A program made the translations under genes and the position numbers. Below the pieces are notes generated by a model. The model saw nothing but the letters and a program-made list of their open reading frames with translations, did not search any database and had not been told where the DNA came from. A DNA stretch of 15,570 bases from Candidatus Moraniibacteriota bacterium (GTDB lineage: Bacteria > Patescibacteriota > Minisyncoccia > Moranbacterales > UBA11712): contig PMJF01000046.1 in assembly GCA_003157295.1 (NCBI GenBank), positions 1 through 15,570 of the forward strand, read 5' to 3'. Positions 1 through 8,254 of this stretch are shown piece by piece (the first letter of the stretch is position 1; each line of letters opens with the position of its first letter).

Positions 1-180
1 CCGCTCGCTGCGATATTTCGCGCTATCCCCCACTCCGCTCGAAATAAAAAGAATATCCCCCGATCCGACGCGACCGAACAATTTGAAAAAAGAAACGACG
101 GATCTTTTTCCGCCACGCAAAATCCCGTCGCGTTTCATCGCGCTGATCCCCTTTCCCAATTTGACCGACCACGATTTCAT
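1..180 (-). CDS. Probable glycosyltransferase, N-terminal fragment (cut by window edge)
   Basis: An open frame of exactly 60 codons runs from an ATG at 178-180 to the left edge with no stop. The ATG overlaps the TGA of the preceding glycosyltransferase gene (ATGA), the usual sign of translational coupling within an operon. The N-terminus has a basic stretch (MKRDGILRGGKR, residues 15-26), then a hydrophobic strand GDILFISSGVGDSAKYR (residues 41-57). From memory, a strand of this kind followed by a small-residue turn and a YR pair resembles the first beta strand of GT-B glycosyltransferases in environmental bacterial genomes. The rest of the protein, including any catalytic region, is outside the window. 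I am confident that it is a coding start because of frame, overlap and codon use, but only moderately confident of the family. Confidence 0.6.
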   Translation of the reverse strand, partial: MKSWSVKLGKGISAMKRDGILRGGKRSVVSFFKLFGRVGSGDILFISSGVGDSAKYRSER

Positions 181-1331
181 TTTTTTATTAATTTCTCAAA
201 TATATCAAACAACTTTTTGGCTTCTTTTTCCTCACCCAATTCTTCCATATCATAATGAATTTTCTCTGAAGTCTTGATACTTTCCAAAATGCCAGCCAAA
301 TCGCCGAAATTCTGCATATAATGGCCTTTTTCTCCCAATCTCGCACGGTTGAATTCTTTTTCGAAACAAACAATCGGGCATCCGGCGGCCATCAAATTGA
401 CCAATTTCCCGCTGCCTTCTGTTGTGCTTCCGTTTTTCGGATCAATCGCGGCCGAAGCCAGTGCCAGATAGGCCGGCAAGGAAAAATATTTGACTCTCCC
501 CGCAAAATATACGAAATCTCCAAGATTATTTTTTCTGACATATTCTTTGTATTTTTCTTCATCATTTCCGAACCCGCCAATGAGCAACCTCCATTCTGCA
601 TTTTTAAGGTTTAGCCTTAAAAATGCTTCGAGCAAGTCTCCGACGCCTTTGTTGTCGCTCAAGCCGCCGATATAGACCAACAATTTTTTGCCTTCCGTCC
701 ATTTTTTGATCTCTGCAATCTTTGCCTGCTCTTCACTGGTCAGTTCGGGAATTTTTTTGAAAAGATCCAGATCTATTCCATCCCGAATAATGCTGATTCT
801 GTCTTTATACTTGTATAATTTTTCCATGCGCGGCTTCACGTTCTCGCTGCTCACCACCAGCCAATTGCAACGGTTGATCAAACGGCGGGAAAGCCATACG
901 AAAAACCGTCGGGCGATGAAATTTTTCCGGTTATAGCTTTTGAACTCTTCTTCGAGATCCGCCTGCAAATCAACGACAACGGGAGGATTTTGAAATGTCA
1001 GTCTTTTTGCCACATATCCAATGCCAAATCCTTCGTACATATGCCCATGAATGACATCCGGCCGAAATTCCCTGATCACCCGGCGGCACAAAAAAATCAA
1101 TTTGATGTCGAGCCAAAATTTTCCCCAGGAAAATCCGGGGGCAGTTCTTTTGTACCATCCAACCTTTTTTATTTTTTCAACATCAAGACCGCCCGGACTT
1201 TCGCCCGCAAAATAAGTGCAAATTTTCACTTTGGAGCCAAATTTCTCAAGGTATTTGGCGCCGTTATAAATTCTCATGTGACAGCCGCGATCAGAAAAGA
1301 AGGGAGTCGCCGCAATTGTCAATATTTTCAT
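177..1331 (-). CDS. Family 4 (GT-B) glycosyltransferase
   Basis: The 384-residue length is normal for a cytosolic GT4 enzyme that transfers a sugar from a nucleotide donor to a growing glycan. The N-terminal acceptor half starts MKILTIAATPFFSDRGCHMR, with DVIHGHMYEG at residues 92-101. The C-terminal donor half has LLVYIGGLSDNKGVGDLLEAF (about 217-237), GGFG (252-255) and TEGSGKLVNLMAAGCPIV (about 304-321). In the usual E-x7-E donor motif the first Glu would be E305, but the second position is L313. Donor and linkage cannot be predicted. The start codon lies 5 bases after the stop of the upstream dehydrogenase gene, and its ribosome-binding sequence (GGGGAG) lies in the last codons of that gene, so the two are probably coupled. 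It also overlaps the next gene by 4 bases. Confidence 0.9.
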   Translation of the reverse strand: MKILTIAATPFFSDRGCHMRIYNGAKYLEKFGSKVKICTYFAGESPGGLDVEKIKKVGWYKRTAPGFSWGKFWLDIKLIFLCRRVIREFRPDVIHGHMYEGFGIGYVAKRLTFQNPPVVVDLQADLEEEFKSYNRKNFIARRFFVWLSRRLINRCNWLVVSSENVKPRMEKLYKYKDRISIIRDGIDLDLFKKIPELTSEEQAKIAEIKKWTEGKKLLVYIGGLSDNKGVGDLLEAFLRLNLKNAEWRLLIGGFGNDEEKYKEYVRKNNLGDFVYFAGRVKYFSLPAYLALASAAIDPKNGSTTEGSGKLVNLMAAGCPIVCFEKEFNRARLGEKGHYMQNFGDLAGILESIKTSEKIHYDMEELGEEKEAKKLFDIFEKLIKK

Positions 1332-1336
1332 ATTAT

Positions 1337-2149
1337 TTATTCTCCCCTTATCCTGTCGTTGCTTTCCAGCACTGCTTTGATGAATTTCGGATCATAACCC
1401 GCTTTCTCGCTGGCTTTCGCAATCGCGTTCACGTCTTTTGGCAGGCATTTGCCGGAAAAGCCTCGCGCGTCCGGAAATACCGCCGAGAACATCCGTCCCA
1501 TTCTTTCATCCAAGAGCCACAACTCACGCAATTCTTTGTATTCGACCCCGAAAGCTTGGGCGAGGTTATAAAATTCATTGGCGAAAGTCACTTTCGTGGC
1601 GATAAAGGCGTTTTCCATATATTTCACGAGTTCGGCAGTGGTTGAATCGGTAATGGAAAATCTGGCTTCCGGTCCCATAACGCGGACAAAGAAATCGAGG
1701 ATCTTTGAAGCCGTTTCCTTGTCGCCGCCGATGATCTGGAAACTGTGCTTTTTCATGTCTTTCGGATCGGCGTATTTCCAGTAAGGAACGAAATATCCGC
1801 CTTCACCCATATATTCGGGAGAAAAGCAGATCTTCTTGCCGCTTTTTTCAGAAAGTTTTTCGGTCGTCGTGGGAGGAATGGTGCTTTTAATGAGAATAAG
1901 AGGGGCGCTGAGCCAACCCAGCGTGTCCTCAATGATCGTGAGATCGCAGGAACCGTCGTCGCCCATCGGAGTCGGCACTGAGACCACCGCCAAATCGCAA
2001 GAGTTGATCTCTTCTTTTGAAGCCGAACCCTCGACGTGAGGGTCATAATAGATCGTTTCAAATTTGTCTTTGAAAAAATCGTATACTCCTTTTCCCACAT
2101 AGCCGTATCCGATCACGGCAACTTTCTTTTTTCGCTTTGTTTCCGACAT
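1337..2149 (-). CDS. Short UDP-glucose/GDP-mannose dehydrogenase-family protein
   Basis: This is a 270-residue member of the NAD-dependent UDP-sugar 6-dehydrogenase family. These enzymes oxidise C6 of a nucleotide sugar to a uronic acid in two steps. Visible motifs are the Rossmann loop GYGYVGKG (residues 14-21), VPTP (58-61), KSTIPPTT (88-95), SPEYMGEG (110-117 with E112), K176 and N180 in the central helix, and GFSGKCLPKD (230-239) with the catalytic cysteine C235. Classical family members are about 400-450 residues; this one stops soon after the central domain and lacks the C-terminal nucleotide-binding domain, although the catalytic residues are intact. The end is a normal stop with the next gene starting 5 bases later, so it does not look like a recent truncation. 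There is no Shine-Dalgarno sequence before the ATG. Substrate is unknown; a complete paralogue lies at 10580-11875. Confidence 0.85.
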   Translation of the reverse strand: MSETKRKKKVAVIGYGYVGKGVYDFFKDKFETIYYDPHVEGSASKEEINSCDLAVVSVPTPMGDDGSCDLTIIEDTLGWLSAPLILIKSTIPPTTTEKLSEKSGKKICFSPEYMGEGGYFVPYWKYADPKDMKKHSFQIIGGDKETASKILDFFVRVMGPEARFSITDSTTAELVKYMENAFIATKVTFANEFYNLAQAFGVEYKELRELWLLDERMGRMFSAVFPDARGFSGKCLPKDVNAIAKASEKAGYDPKFIKAVLESNDRIRGE

Positions 2150-2195
2150 AGTATAAATTTAAATAGTTAGATAAAAAATAATTGGTCTGGCTCTC

Positions 2196-2657
2196 TCATA
2201 AATTGTCCATTTTTTGCTCTGCAATTGATTCCTGAGGAAAAACAAATTTTTTTCTCATGAAAAAATTCCAGAAAAGAACCAAAACGATCGCGACCATTTT
2301 CGCTATCATTATATAAAAATTCAATTTGTCCACCAATATCCAGAGAATCACTTCTGTCCAAAGAAGCCCCCCAATGCCAATGAGCGCAAAAATGGGAAAT
2401 TCTTTTTTTACTTCTCCACTGCTCTTGAAAACCAGGATCGTATTGAGGGAATAATTGATAGTTATGCCGACAATGAATCCGCAAGCGGCCGCAATGAGAT
2501 AATTGATATGCAAGAAATGGGTAAAGGAATACAGCACGGTCATGTCCGAAACCGTCGCGATCCCTCCGCATATGAGATAGCGAAAAAATTGCAAAAGTCC
2601 CTTATTGACCTTTCGGCCGAGTATTTTTTCGACTAGATCGTCAATGAATTTGATCAT
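2196..2657 (-). CDS. GtrA-family membrane protein
   Basis: This 153-residue protein has four predicted membrane helices (roughly residues 25-45, 51-71, 87-108 and 114-134) and the GtrA-family signatures FRYLICGGIATVSD (25-38), NYSLNTILVF (68-77) and FWNFFMRKKFVF (129-140). GtrA proteins are proposed to move polyprenyl-phosphate-linked sugars across the cytoplasmic membrane for extracytoplasmic glycosyl transfer, as in O-antigen glucosylation; the mechanism is established only for a few members. Its position, 11 bases after a large membrane glycosyltransferase and downstream of a GtrB-like family 2 enzyme, is the classical three-part context. A longer overlapping frame on the same strand (2167-2571) is a shadow without family motifs. 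Confidence 0.9.
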   Translation of the reverse strand: MIKFIDDLVEKILGRKVNKGLLQFFRYLICGGIATVSDMTVLYSFTHFLHINYLIAAACGFIVGITINYSLNTILVFKSSGEVKKEFPIFALIGIGGLLWTEVILWILVDKLNFYIMIAKMVAIVLVLFWNFFMRKKFVFPQESIAEQKMDNL

Positions 2658-2668
2658 ATCTCAAAAGA

Positions 2669-4507
2669 TTATGGTTGATTGATAAATTGCGATGACTTGA
2701 ACACTTTCACGAAATCGTTCGGGTTGTTGTCGATCATATCGTTAAAAACATAATTATTGCTGGCGTAGATGTTCTTGAAATCCACTATATTTTTTATCGA
2801 GCCGGATAATTTAAGGGTGCGGGATCTTCGATCGGTAGACACGACAAAATAGTCGAACTTGTTTTCCTCGAAAGTCTTCTTTTTGAAATCGATGAAGCAT
2901 TTTCCGGCAAAGGCTTCGCAGACAGCTCCCTTATCCGACCAGATCGTCATATCGTGCGCATTGGGAAGCTGATTGAGATAACTAGCCGCTTCAAAGCTCC
3001 CTTCGCCCATTCCCTTCAGGTTAACAATGAATTTTTTTGGCAGTATTTCCGAAGCGTAGGCCAGAAAATTCGGCTTCACGCCCTGCAGGCTGAAAAATAG
3101 AATTATGATCGACGCAAGATATACCGCCGGAAGCGGAATGTTTTTTTTGATATTTTTAAGTTCAAGGAATTGAGAAATGCCAATGGCCGCTACCACAAAA
3201 ACCAAAGGATAAACCATGATCTGGTATCTTACCGTCGTCGTAACGGCATTTACCGCGCTGCCGAGGTAATAGATGAAAATAAAAATAATAACATACACGG
3301 CCGTGATCGTCTCCCGTTTCAGTTCTTTTTTCCTGAAAAAATTGATGACTGCGAACAGAATAAATATCAGGATAAGAGGTGAAACGCTGAAGAGCAGGCT
3401 GTAGAGATCGGCCGAGATCGCGCCGCCATATTTTCGCAAAATATTGCCTTGTCCGATACCTTTTGGCGAGGAAATTATCGCTTGCAGATCGAAAATATGA
3501 ACATGCGCATAAATATGCAAAAATACAAAGGCGCTAAGAAAGAGAAACACAACCCCAAAAGTTTTTACTATTATACTCTTATATTTTGCAAAAAAGCCGA
3601 ATATAATGGTCGAAAATCTGGCTTTGAAAACAAACGTGTCTATGGCCAGGAGGCCGATAATCCCGACAAAGAGCGGCCAGGTGGAAGAAAAAACGGCGTT
3701 TCCAATGGTAGCCTTGGTAAGCGCCGAAAACCTGACCCACGTCGCAGGAAAAAAAACAAAAGCGGTGGCCATGGACACAGCAAAAAGAACGACGTAGTTG
3801 ACAAAGGCTTCCTTCAAATATTTTGCGATTGGGATCTTTTGGTGCGCATAAAATATATATTCCAAAAGAAAGACAAAGAAAAAATAAACAAAAAGGATGT
3901 TGGCGACATATTTGGTAATGACGGAAAGTCCGAGGAAAAATCCGGAAAGTATCAGGTATTTTCTTTCGTTATTTTTGAGGAAAACAAAAAGGCTTAGCGT
4001 GGAAAGCGCGGAGAGGATCCAGAGCATCGCGTCTGAATTGATAATGAGTGAAATGCCCAAAAGAATGGGAGAAAGACCAATGAATAAAAGCGAGAATCTC
4101 GCGATGTTTTTTCCCAGTAATTTCTTAATGAGAAAATAAAAAACGGGCAGCATCGCCAAAGTGAAAAGAAAAACCGGCAGGCGAAGATCGAAATAAATGT
4201 CCCGGATCCTCTTGATCTGTTCGGGGGTTTTGGGTTCGTAGCGAATTGCGTCGTATATTTTTGGATTCTCGCCGATAAAGGGCAATCCGGCTCCGGAAAC
4301 GATCGCGAGGGGTATGCCGGGTTTATCGGATATATTGGTATTCTTCCATTTTGCGCTGCTTACGGCATTCCAGAAGGCAGGTACTCTGTGGTACGACCAG
4401 TAAGGCTCATCGACCCCGGAAAAATTCTCAAGACGATGAAACCCAAAATAAACGCTCGTTGCGACAATGACAAAAAAAAATAAGATTGTTATTATTCTTT
4501 CTTTCAT
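2669..4507 (-). CDS. PMT/ArnT-like polytopic glycosyltransferase (GT-C fold)
   Basis: This is a 612-residue integral membrane protein with an N-terminal helix (residues about 5-23), many further hydrophobic segments to about residue 450, and a soluble C-terminal domain of roughly 140 residues. After the first helix comes the acidic loop motif VDEPYWSYH (32-40), followed by NISDKPGIPLA (58-68). An acidic pair after helix 1 and a nearby K-P element are typical of family 39-like enzymes that use a polyprenyl-phosphate sugar outside the cytoplasmic membrane. The acceptor (protein, lipid or polymer) cannot be read from the sequence. The ATG lies 2 bases after the stop of the family 2 glycosyltransferase, and a GGAG ribosome-binding sequence sits inside the end of that gene, which indicates coupled translation. 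Confidence 0.85.
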   Translation of the reverse strand: MKERIITILFFFVIVATSVYFGFHRLENFSGVDEPYWSYHRVPAFWNAVSSAKWKNTNISDKPGIPLAIVSGAGLPFIGENPKIYDAIRYEPKTPEQIKRIRDIYFDLRLPVFLFTLAMLPVFYFLIKKLLGKNIARFSLLFIGLSPILLGISLIINSDAMLWILSALSTLSLFVFLKNNERKYLILSGFFLGLSVITKYVANILFVYFFFVFLLEYIFYAHQKIPIAKYLKEAFVNYVVLFAVSMATAFVFFPATWVRFSALTKATIGNAVFSSTWPLFVGIIGLLAIDTFVFKARFSTIIFGFFAKYKSIIVKTFGVVFLFLSAFVFLHIYAHVHIFDLQAIISSPKGIGQGNILRKYGGAISADLYSLLFSVSPLILIFILFAVINFFRKKELKRETITAVYVIIFIFIYYLGSAVNAVTTTVRYQIMVYPLVFVVAAIGISQFLELKNIKKNIPLPAVYLASIIILFFSLQGVKPNFLAYASEILPKKFIVNLKGMGEGSFEAASYLNQLPNAHDMTIWSDKGAVCEAFAGKCFIDFKKKTFEENKFDYFVVSTDRRSRTLKLSGSIKNIVDFKNIYASNNYVFNDMIDNNPNDFVKVFKSSQFINQP

Positions 4508-4509
4508 GC

Positions 4510-5457
4510 TTAAAACTCCACAATATTTTTTATGTTATAGTTCATTCTTCGTTGCGTCTTGAAGTAGCTTTTCACAACAATATCGGCCAGGAGCCCAAAA
4601 ATAAAGAGCTGGATACCCATCAAGATCATAAAAATGGCAACCAACGGCCAAATCTTGTTCGACATGGGCACCGCATAATAGATCCTTGAGATGATCAAGG
4701 CCAGACCTGTGAGCATTCCGAGGGCAAAAACCACGAGACCTCCCGCGCCAAAGAGATGCAGCGGCCGGTTGGCATATTTTTTCCAAAACCAGACCGAGAT
4801 CATATCAACAAATCCCTTCACTCCCCGTTTCCAGTTGTATTTTGTAACGCCGTGCTTACGAGGATAATGGCTGACAGGAATTTCCGTTACCTTAAAGCCC
4901 TGCACTTTTAGAGTCGCCGGTATGAAACGATGCATTTCGCCAAAAAGATCGAGATCTTCAAAACATTCCCTTTTATAGGCCTTGAGACTGCAGCCTGAAT
5001 CGTGAATTCCGTCGTCGATCAAAATTTTTCGCAAAACATTGGCCGTTCGGGAAAAAAACTTTTTCATGAAAGAGTCTTTTCTGAATTTTCTCCATCCGGA
5101 AACGACGTCAAATCCCTCGCTCATCTTGTTGAGCAGTACTTTAATGTCTGCCGGATCATTTTGGAGATCGCCGTCCATCGTGACAATGATCTCCCCTTTC
5201 GAGTTCTTGAACCCCGCATCAAAAGCGGCGGTTTGCCCGAAATTTTTGCGAAATGTGATCAGTTTCAATGGACTGAGGCTCTGGCAAATTTCGTTGGTTT
5301 TGTCCCTACTGCCATCATCGATGAAAATGATCTCAAAAGGCTTGCCGAGCGCTTGGCAAGCTGCCACAATTTTTTGATGTAATTCCCGCGCATTCCCCTC
5401 TTCATTATAAAGCGGAACTACTACGGATAGGCCTATTTTTTGACTGGCTTCATTCAT
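4510..5457 (-). CDS. Polyprenyl-phosphate glycosyltransferase, family 2 (GtrB/DPM-like)
   Basis: This 315-residue protein has a family 2 GT-A domain followed by two membrane helices (about 234-256 and 270-292). Motifs are SVVVPLYNEEGN (11-22), FIDDGSRDKT (45-54), TMDGDLQNDP (93-102, containing the metal-binding DGD) and DSGCSLKAYKRE (153-164). This architecture fits enzymes such as GtrB, ArnC and bacterial DPM synthases, which transfer a sugar from a nucleotide donor to undecaprenyl phosphate on the cytoplasmic face. It is the first gene of the minus-strand run and is divergent from the membrane glycosyltransferase at 5503. Two ATGs lie close together at the start; only 5455-5457 is in frame with the family motifs. 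The GT2, membrane GT and GtrA order below it supports the assignment. The sugar is not determinable. Confidence 0.9.
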   Translation of the reverse strand: MNEASQKIGLSVVVPLYNEEGNARELHQKIVAACQALGKPFEIIFIDDGSRDKTNEICQSLSPLKLITFRKNFGQTAAFDAGFKNSKGEIIVTMDGDLQNDPADIKVLLNKMSEGFDVVSGWRKFRKDSFMKKFFSRTANVLRKILIDDGIHDSGCSLKAYKRECFEDLDLFGEMHRFIPATLKVQGFKVTEIPVSHYPRKHGVTKYNWKRGVKGFVDMISVWFWKKYANRPLHLFGAGGLVVFALGMLTGLALIISRIYYAVPMSNKIWPLVAIFMILMGIQLFIFGLLADIVVKSYFKTQRRMNYNIKNIVEF

Positions 5458-5478
5458 TTTTTTATGTTAGCCTATAAT
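5449..5478 (+). promoter_or_regulatory. Possible promoter for the plus-strand run
   Basis: The 45-base gap between the divergent genes holds a perfect -10 hexamer TATAAT at 5473-5478. The best -35 at normal spacing is weak (TTCATT at 5449-5454, 18-base spacer) and lies inside the start of the opposite gene. Transcription would begin near 5485, giving a leader of under 20 bases with no Shine-Dalgarno sequence before the ATG at 5503. No convincing minus-strand promoter was found in the same gap. Confidence 0.4.
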
Positions 5479-5502
5479 TAATTGTTTAGCAAATTTTGAA
5501 GA

Positions 5503-7296
5503 ATGCCCAACTTAAAGGGGTTTTTGGGTATTTTCAATAGCTTTTTGATGCCAATTTCCAAACAAATTACAAAGATATTTTTTGCCTTTCTTATCTTCTT
5601 TTTAGCCTTTGGGTGGCTGGTTGTTTTTTTTGCCGTAATCGGATCATTTTACGCTGAAACAGTTGTTTTGTCAATCACAGCCAGCGCCATATTTTCCCTC
5701 TTATTTTCCAAAAAGCTATATACAGGCGCCGCAGATATCCAAAAGATGGCTTGGATTCCGGTCATCGTGATCGCCCTAGCTGTCAGTTTCACCACCTGTT
5801 ATTTCGCCACCCCGACCATTTTCGGCGGCCGGGACCAAGGAGCGATCTCAACCGCGGCGATATATCTCGCCAAAGATCATCAGCTGAAATTCTCCACTCC
5901 TGTGTCAGGAGATCTTTTCCAGAAATACGGCTCCGGAAAGGCCCTTAATTATCCAGGATTTGACTATACCAAAGACGGAAAACTCTTTTCCCGCTTTCCG
6001 GTGGCCTTCACCGCCTATCTCGCCGCGAGCTATGAAATGTTCGGGCTCACAGGAATCCAATACGCGAATTGGCCTTTCCTCTTTCTTTTTCTCGTCGTTT
6101 TCTGGCTGATCTTGCGGGAATTTTTTTCCAAGTGGATCTCTTTGCTCGGTTTCCTCTTGGCTGCGTCTTTTTTTCCATTTCTCTGGTTTGCCAAATACAC
6201 CCTTACGGAAACATATATGCTTTTTCTCGTCTGGGCGGGAGTTTTGTTCTTGATCTATTATCTCAAGGAAAAAAAAGATTTATTTTTCTATCTGTCGCTG
6301 GCCGCTTTTTCCCTTTCGGCGCTTGTCCGGATCGAAGGAATGGTTTTTCTATTTCTCGCCATCGGCTATGTCTACCTTCTGGAACGCAAAAAAATGATCC
6401 TGAGGCCAATATTTCATAAGTATCTTTCTGGTTTCCTTGCTTTTTTTCTGCTTCTTTATTTTTTTCTCAACTATTCGACGCTTCTCGACAGCCTGAAGAA
6501 CATTGTCAAAACATTTCTGCCCGGCTCTGAAAAAATTTCCGGACCATCAGCTAATCTATACTCGCATCTCATCCTCATTTTTCTCAACTATAATATTTTG
6601 GTCTATATCATCGGCGGGCTATTAGCCATGATCTTCTTGTTGATAAAATTCAGGAATAATTTTTTCAAAAAGGAATATATTCCGCTCATCATTTTGTTTC
6701 CGGCTCTCGTCTATCTTTTTCTTCCGCTCATCACTCTCGACGACCCCTGGATGCTGCGCCGTTATGTTTTCGCGGTCTTTCCGCTGCTGATCCTTTACAG
6801 CCTTTACGCTTTCGAAAAATTCTTTTACCACAGGTTTTTCCTTTATTTCGCTCTCTCCGTTCTCATTATTGCTAACATTTTCACCAGCGGCATTTTTTTA
6901 AAAACATCAGAAAATAAAGCTCTTTTGCCCCAGATCAAGGAAATTTCCCAAAATTTCGGACCTCGGGACCTGATCCTGGTCGATCGCCTGGCCACGGGCA
7001 GCGGGTGGTCCCTCATGAGCGAACCGCTGGCATCCCTTTACAGCCAGCAGGCGGTATATTTTTTCAATGCCGATGATCTGAAAGCCATTGATCAGTCGCG
7101 ATATGACCATGTTTATCTCCTGACCCCTCTCACCAGCGAAAAGGCGTGGTATTCCGAGATGATCAAGGATATGAATCGGAGTGTATATAAAATAGTCACT
7201 GTGAATAACAACTATCTGGAATCCCAGCCGGGTATTTTCAAAGTGGCCGTTGACATTCATCAAACGCTCTACACCGGAATTTGGAAAATTAAATAA
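5503..7296 (+). CDS. Polytopic membrane glycosyltransferase (PMT/ArnT-like, GT-C)
   Basis: This 597-residue membrane protein has hydrophobic segments throughout (starting about residues 22-47, 51-69 and 84-102) and a soluble C-terminal part from about residue 470. The loop after the early helices has TIFGGRDQGAIS (105-116); a conserved acidic residue here (D111) would fit the catalytic base of GT-C enzymes, but this is an inference from position. The function would be transfer of a lipid-linked sugar on the outer side of the cytoplasmic membrane. It is only a distant relative of the 612-residue protein at 2669-4507, so the two probably differ in donor or acceptor. The first ATG (5503) was chosen although no Shine-Dalgarno sequence precedes it; an in-frame Met at residue 16 is an alternative. 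It is followed after 15 bases by the epimerase gene. Confidence 0.75.
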   Translation: MPNLKGFLGIFNSFLMPISKQITKIFFAFLIFFLAFGWLVVFFAVIGSFYAETVVLSITASAIFSLLFSKKLYTGAADIQKMAWIPVIVIALAVSFTTCYFATPTIFGGRDQGAISTAAIYLAKDHQLKFSTPVSGDLFQKYGSGKALNYPGFDYTKDGKLFSRFPVAFTAYLAASYEMFGLTGIQYANWPFLFLFLVVFWLILREFFSKWISLLGFLLAASFFPFLWFAKYTLTETYMLFLVWAGVLFLIYYLKEKKDLFFYLSLAAFSLSALVRIEGMVFLFLAIGYVYLLERKKMILRPIFHKYLSGFLAFFLLLYFFLNYSTLLDSLKNIVKTFLPGSEKISGPSANLYSHLILIFLNYNILVYIIGGLLAMIFLLIKFRNNFFKKEYIPLIILFPALVYLFLPLITLDDPWMLRRYVFAVFPLLILYSLYAFEKFFYHRFFLYFALSVLIIANIFTSGIFLKTSENKALLPQIKEISQNFGPRDLILVDRLATGSGWSLMSEPLASLYSQQAVYFFNADDLKAIDQSRYDHVYLLTPLTSEKAWYSEMIKDMNRSVYKIVTVNNNYLESQPGIFKVAVDIHQTLYTGIWKIK

Positions 7297-7311
7297 TAAT
7301 CTCACCCAAAA

Positions 7312-8238
7312 ATGAAAATTCTTGTCACCGGAGGCGCCGGTTTTATCGGCTCGCATCTAACGGACGCTTTGATAAAAAAGAATCACAAAGTTCTCGTGAT
7401 CGATAATTTGAGCACCGGTTTTCGAAAAAACGTGAATCCGAAAGCCAGATTTTATAAAAACGACCTGACCGATCACAAAAAAATTGAAGCTATTCTGAAA
7501 AAAGAAAAGCCGGAAGTCATTTTTCATTTGGCCGCTCAGATCGATGTTCGAAAATCGGTCGCCGATCCGGTTTTCGATGCCAACAGCAATATCCTGGCCA
7601 GTATAAACCTGATCAAGCTGGCGAGCCTTTATAAAGTGAAAAAGATCATCTTCTCCTCAACCGGAGGCGCCATTTACGGCGACACAAAAAAACGCCCAAC
7701 GTCAGAATCGGAGTCCGAATGGCCACTCTCCCCTTACGGGATCGCGAAACTGACCATCGATAAATTTTTGAATTATTACCGCGAGATCCACGGACTAAAT
7801 TTTGTGTCTCTGCGCTACGGCAATGTCTACGGCCCGCGGCAGAATCCCCACGGCGAAGCGGGAGTGGTAGCCATATTTTTGAACAAGATGCTTAAAGGCC
7901 AGCAACCGGTCATAAACGGACACGGCAAACAAACCCGTGATTATGTTTTTGTCGAGGATGTCGTGAATGCCAATCTCCTTGCCCTAAAGCATTTCCAGAA
8001 AGTGGGAATATATAATGTCGGCGCCGGAAAGGAAACGGATGTCAACCAATTGTTTCGGGAGATCAATCGTCATTTTGGCGGAAAATTCAAAGAATCCCAC
8101 GGACTGGCCAAGATCGGCGAGCAAAAAACGAGCTGCCTCAGTTTCGCAAAAATAAAAAGAGACTTCGGCTGGTCTCCGAAAACAAATTTTCCAGGCGGGA
8201 TCAAAAAAACTTTTGAGTGGTTTTCCGGAAAGCAGTAA
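7312..8238 (+). CDS. NAD-dependent nucleotide-sugar epimerase (GalE-like SDR)
   Basis: This is a 308-residue extended short-chain dehydrogenase. It has the NAD-binding GGAGFIGS (7-14), DNLSTG (31-36), FHLAAQIDVRKS (71-82), the active-site SSTGGAIYG (115-123), YGIAK (142-146, catalytic Y142 and K146) and RYGNVYGPRQ (168-177). This set is typical of UDP-glucose/UDP-GlcNAc 4-epimerases and close relatives. They invert C4 of a UDP-hexose in the cytosol through a keto intermediate. UDP-glucuronate or UDP-N-acetylhexosamine could equally be the substrate, because length and motifs do not distinguish them. It sits between a membrane glycosyltransferase and a soluble family 2 glycosyltransferase, so it may supply that pathway's donor. 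No ribosome-binding sequence is seen; the start is fixed by the Rossmann motif immediately after it. Confidence 0.88.
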   Translation: MKILVTGGAGFIGSHLTDALIKKNHKVLVIDNLSTGFRKNVNPKARFYKNDLTDHKKIEAILKKEKPEVIFHLAAQIDVRKSVADPVFDANSNILASINLIKLASLYKVKKIIFSSTGGAIYGDTKKRPTSESESEWPLSPYGIAKLTIDKFLNYYREIHGLNFVSLRYGNVYGPRQNPHGEAGVVAIFLNKMLKGQQPVINGHGKQTRDYVFVEDVVNANLLALKHFQKVGIYNVGAGKETDVNQLFREINRHFGGKFKESHGLAKIGEQKTSCLSFAKIKRDFGWSPKTNFPGGIKKTFEWFSGKQ

Positions 8239-8254
8239 ATAATTTGATCAAGAA

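Noticed and set aside
3449..3997. Long plus-strand open frame (182 codons) inside the membrane glycosyltransferase gene
   Set aside because: It is antisense to the well-supported 612-residue gene, is a low-complexity Lys/Gly/Asn-rich translation of hydrophobic codons read backwards, and has no family motif.
5440..5478. TTGACT (5440-5445) as -35 for the TATAAT at 5473
   Set aside because: The spacer would be 27 bases, far outside the usual 16-18, so the two elements cannot form one standard promoter.
6907..7356. Minus-strand open frame of 149 codons across the end of the membrane glycosyltransferase and start of the epimerase
   Set aside because: It spans the boundary of two good plus-strand genes and shows no recognisable domain; other long antisense frames (990-1397, 8201-8638, 14296-14742) were dismissed on the same grounds.
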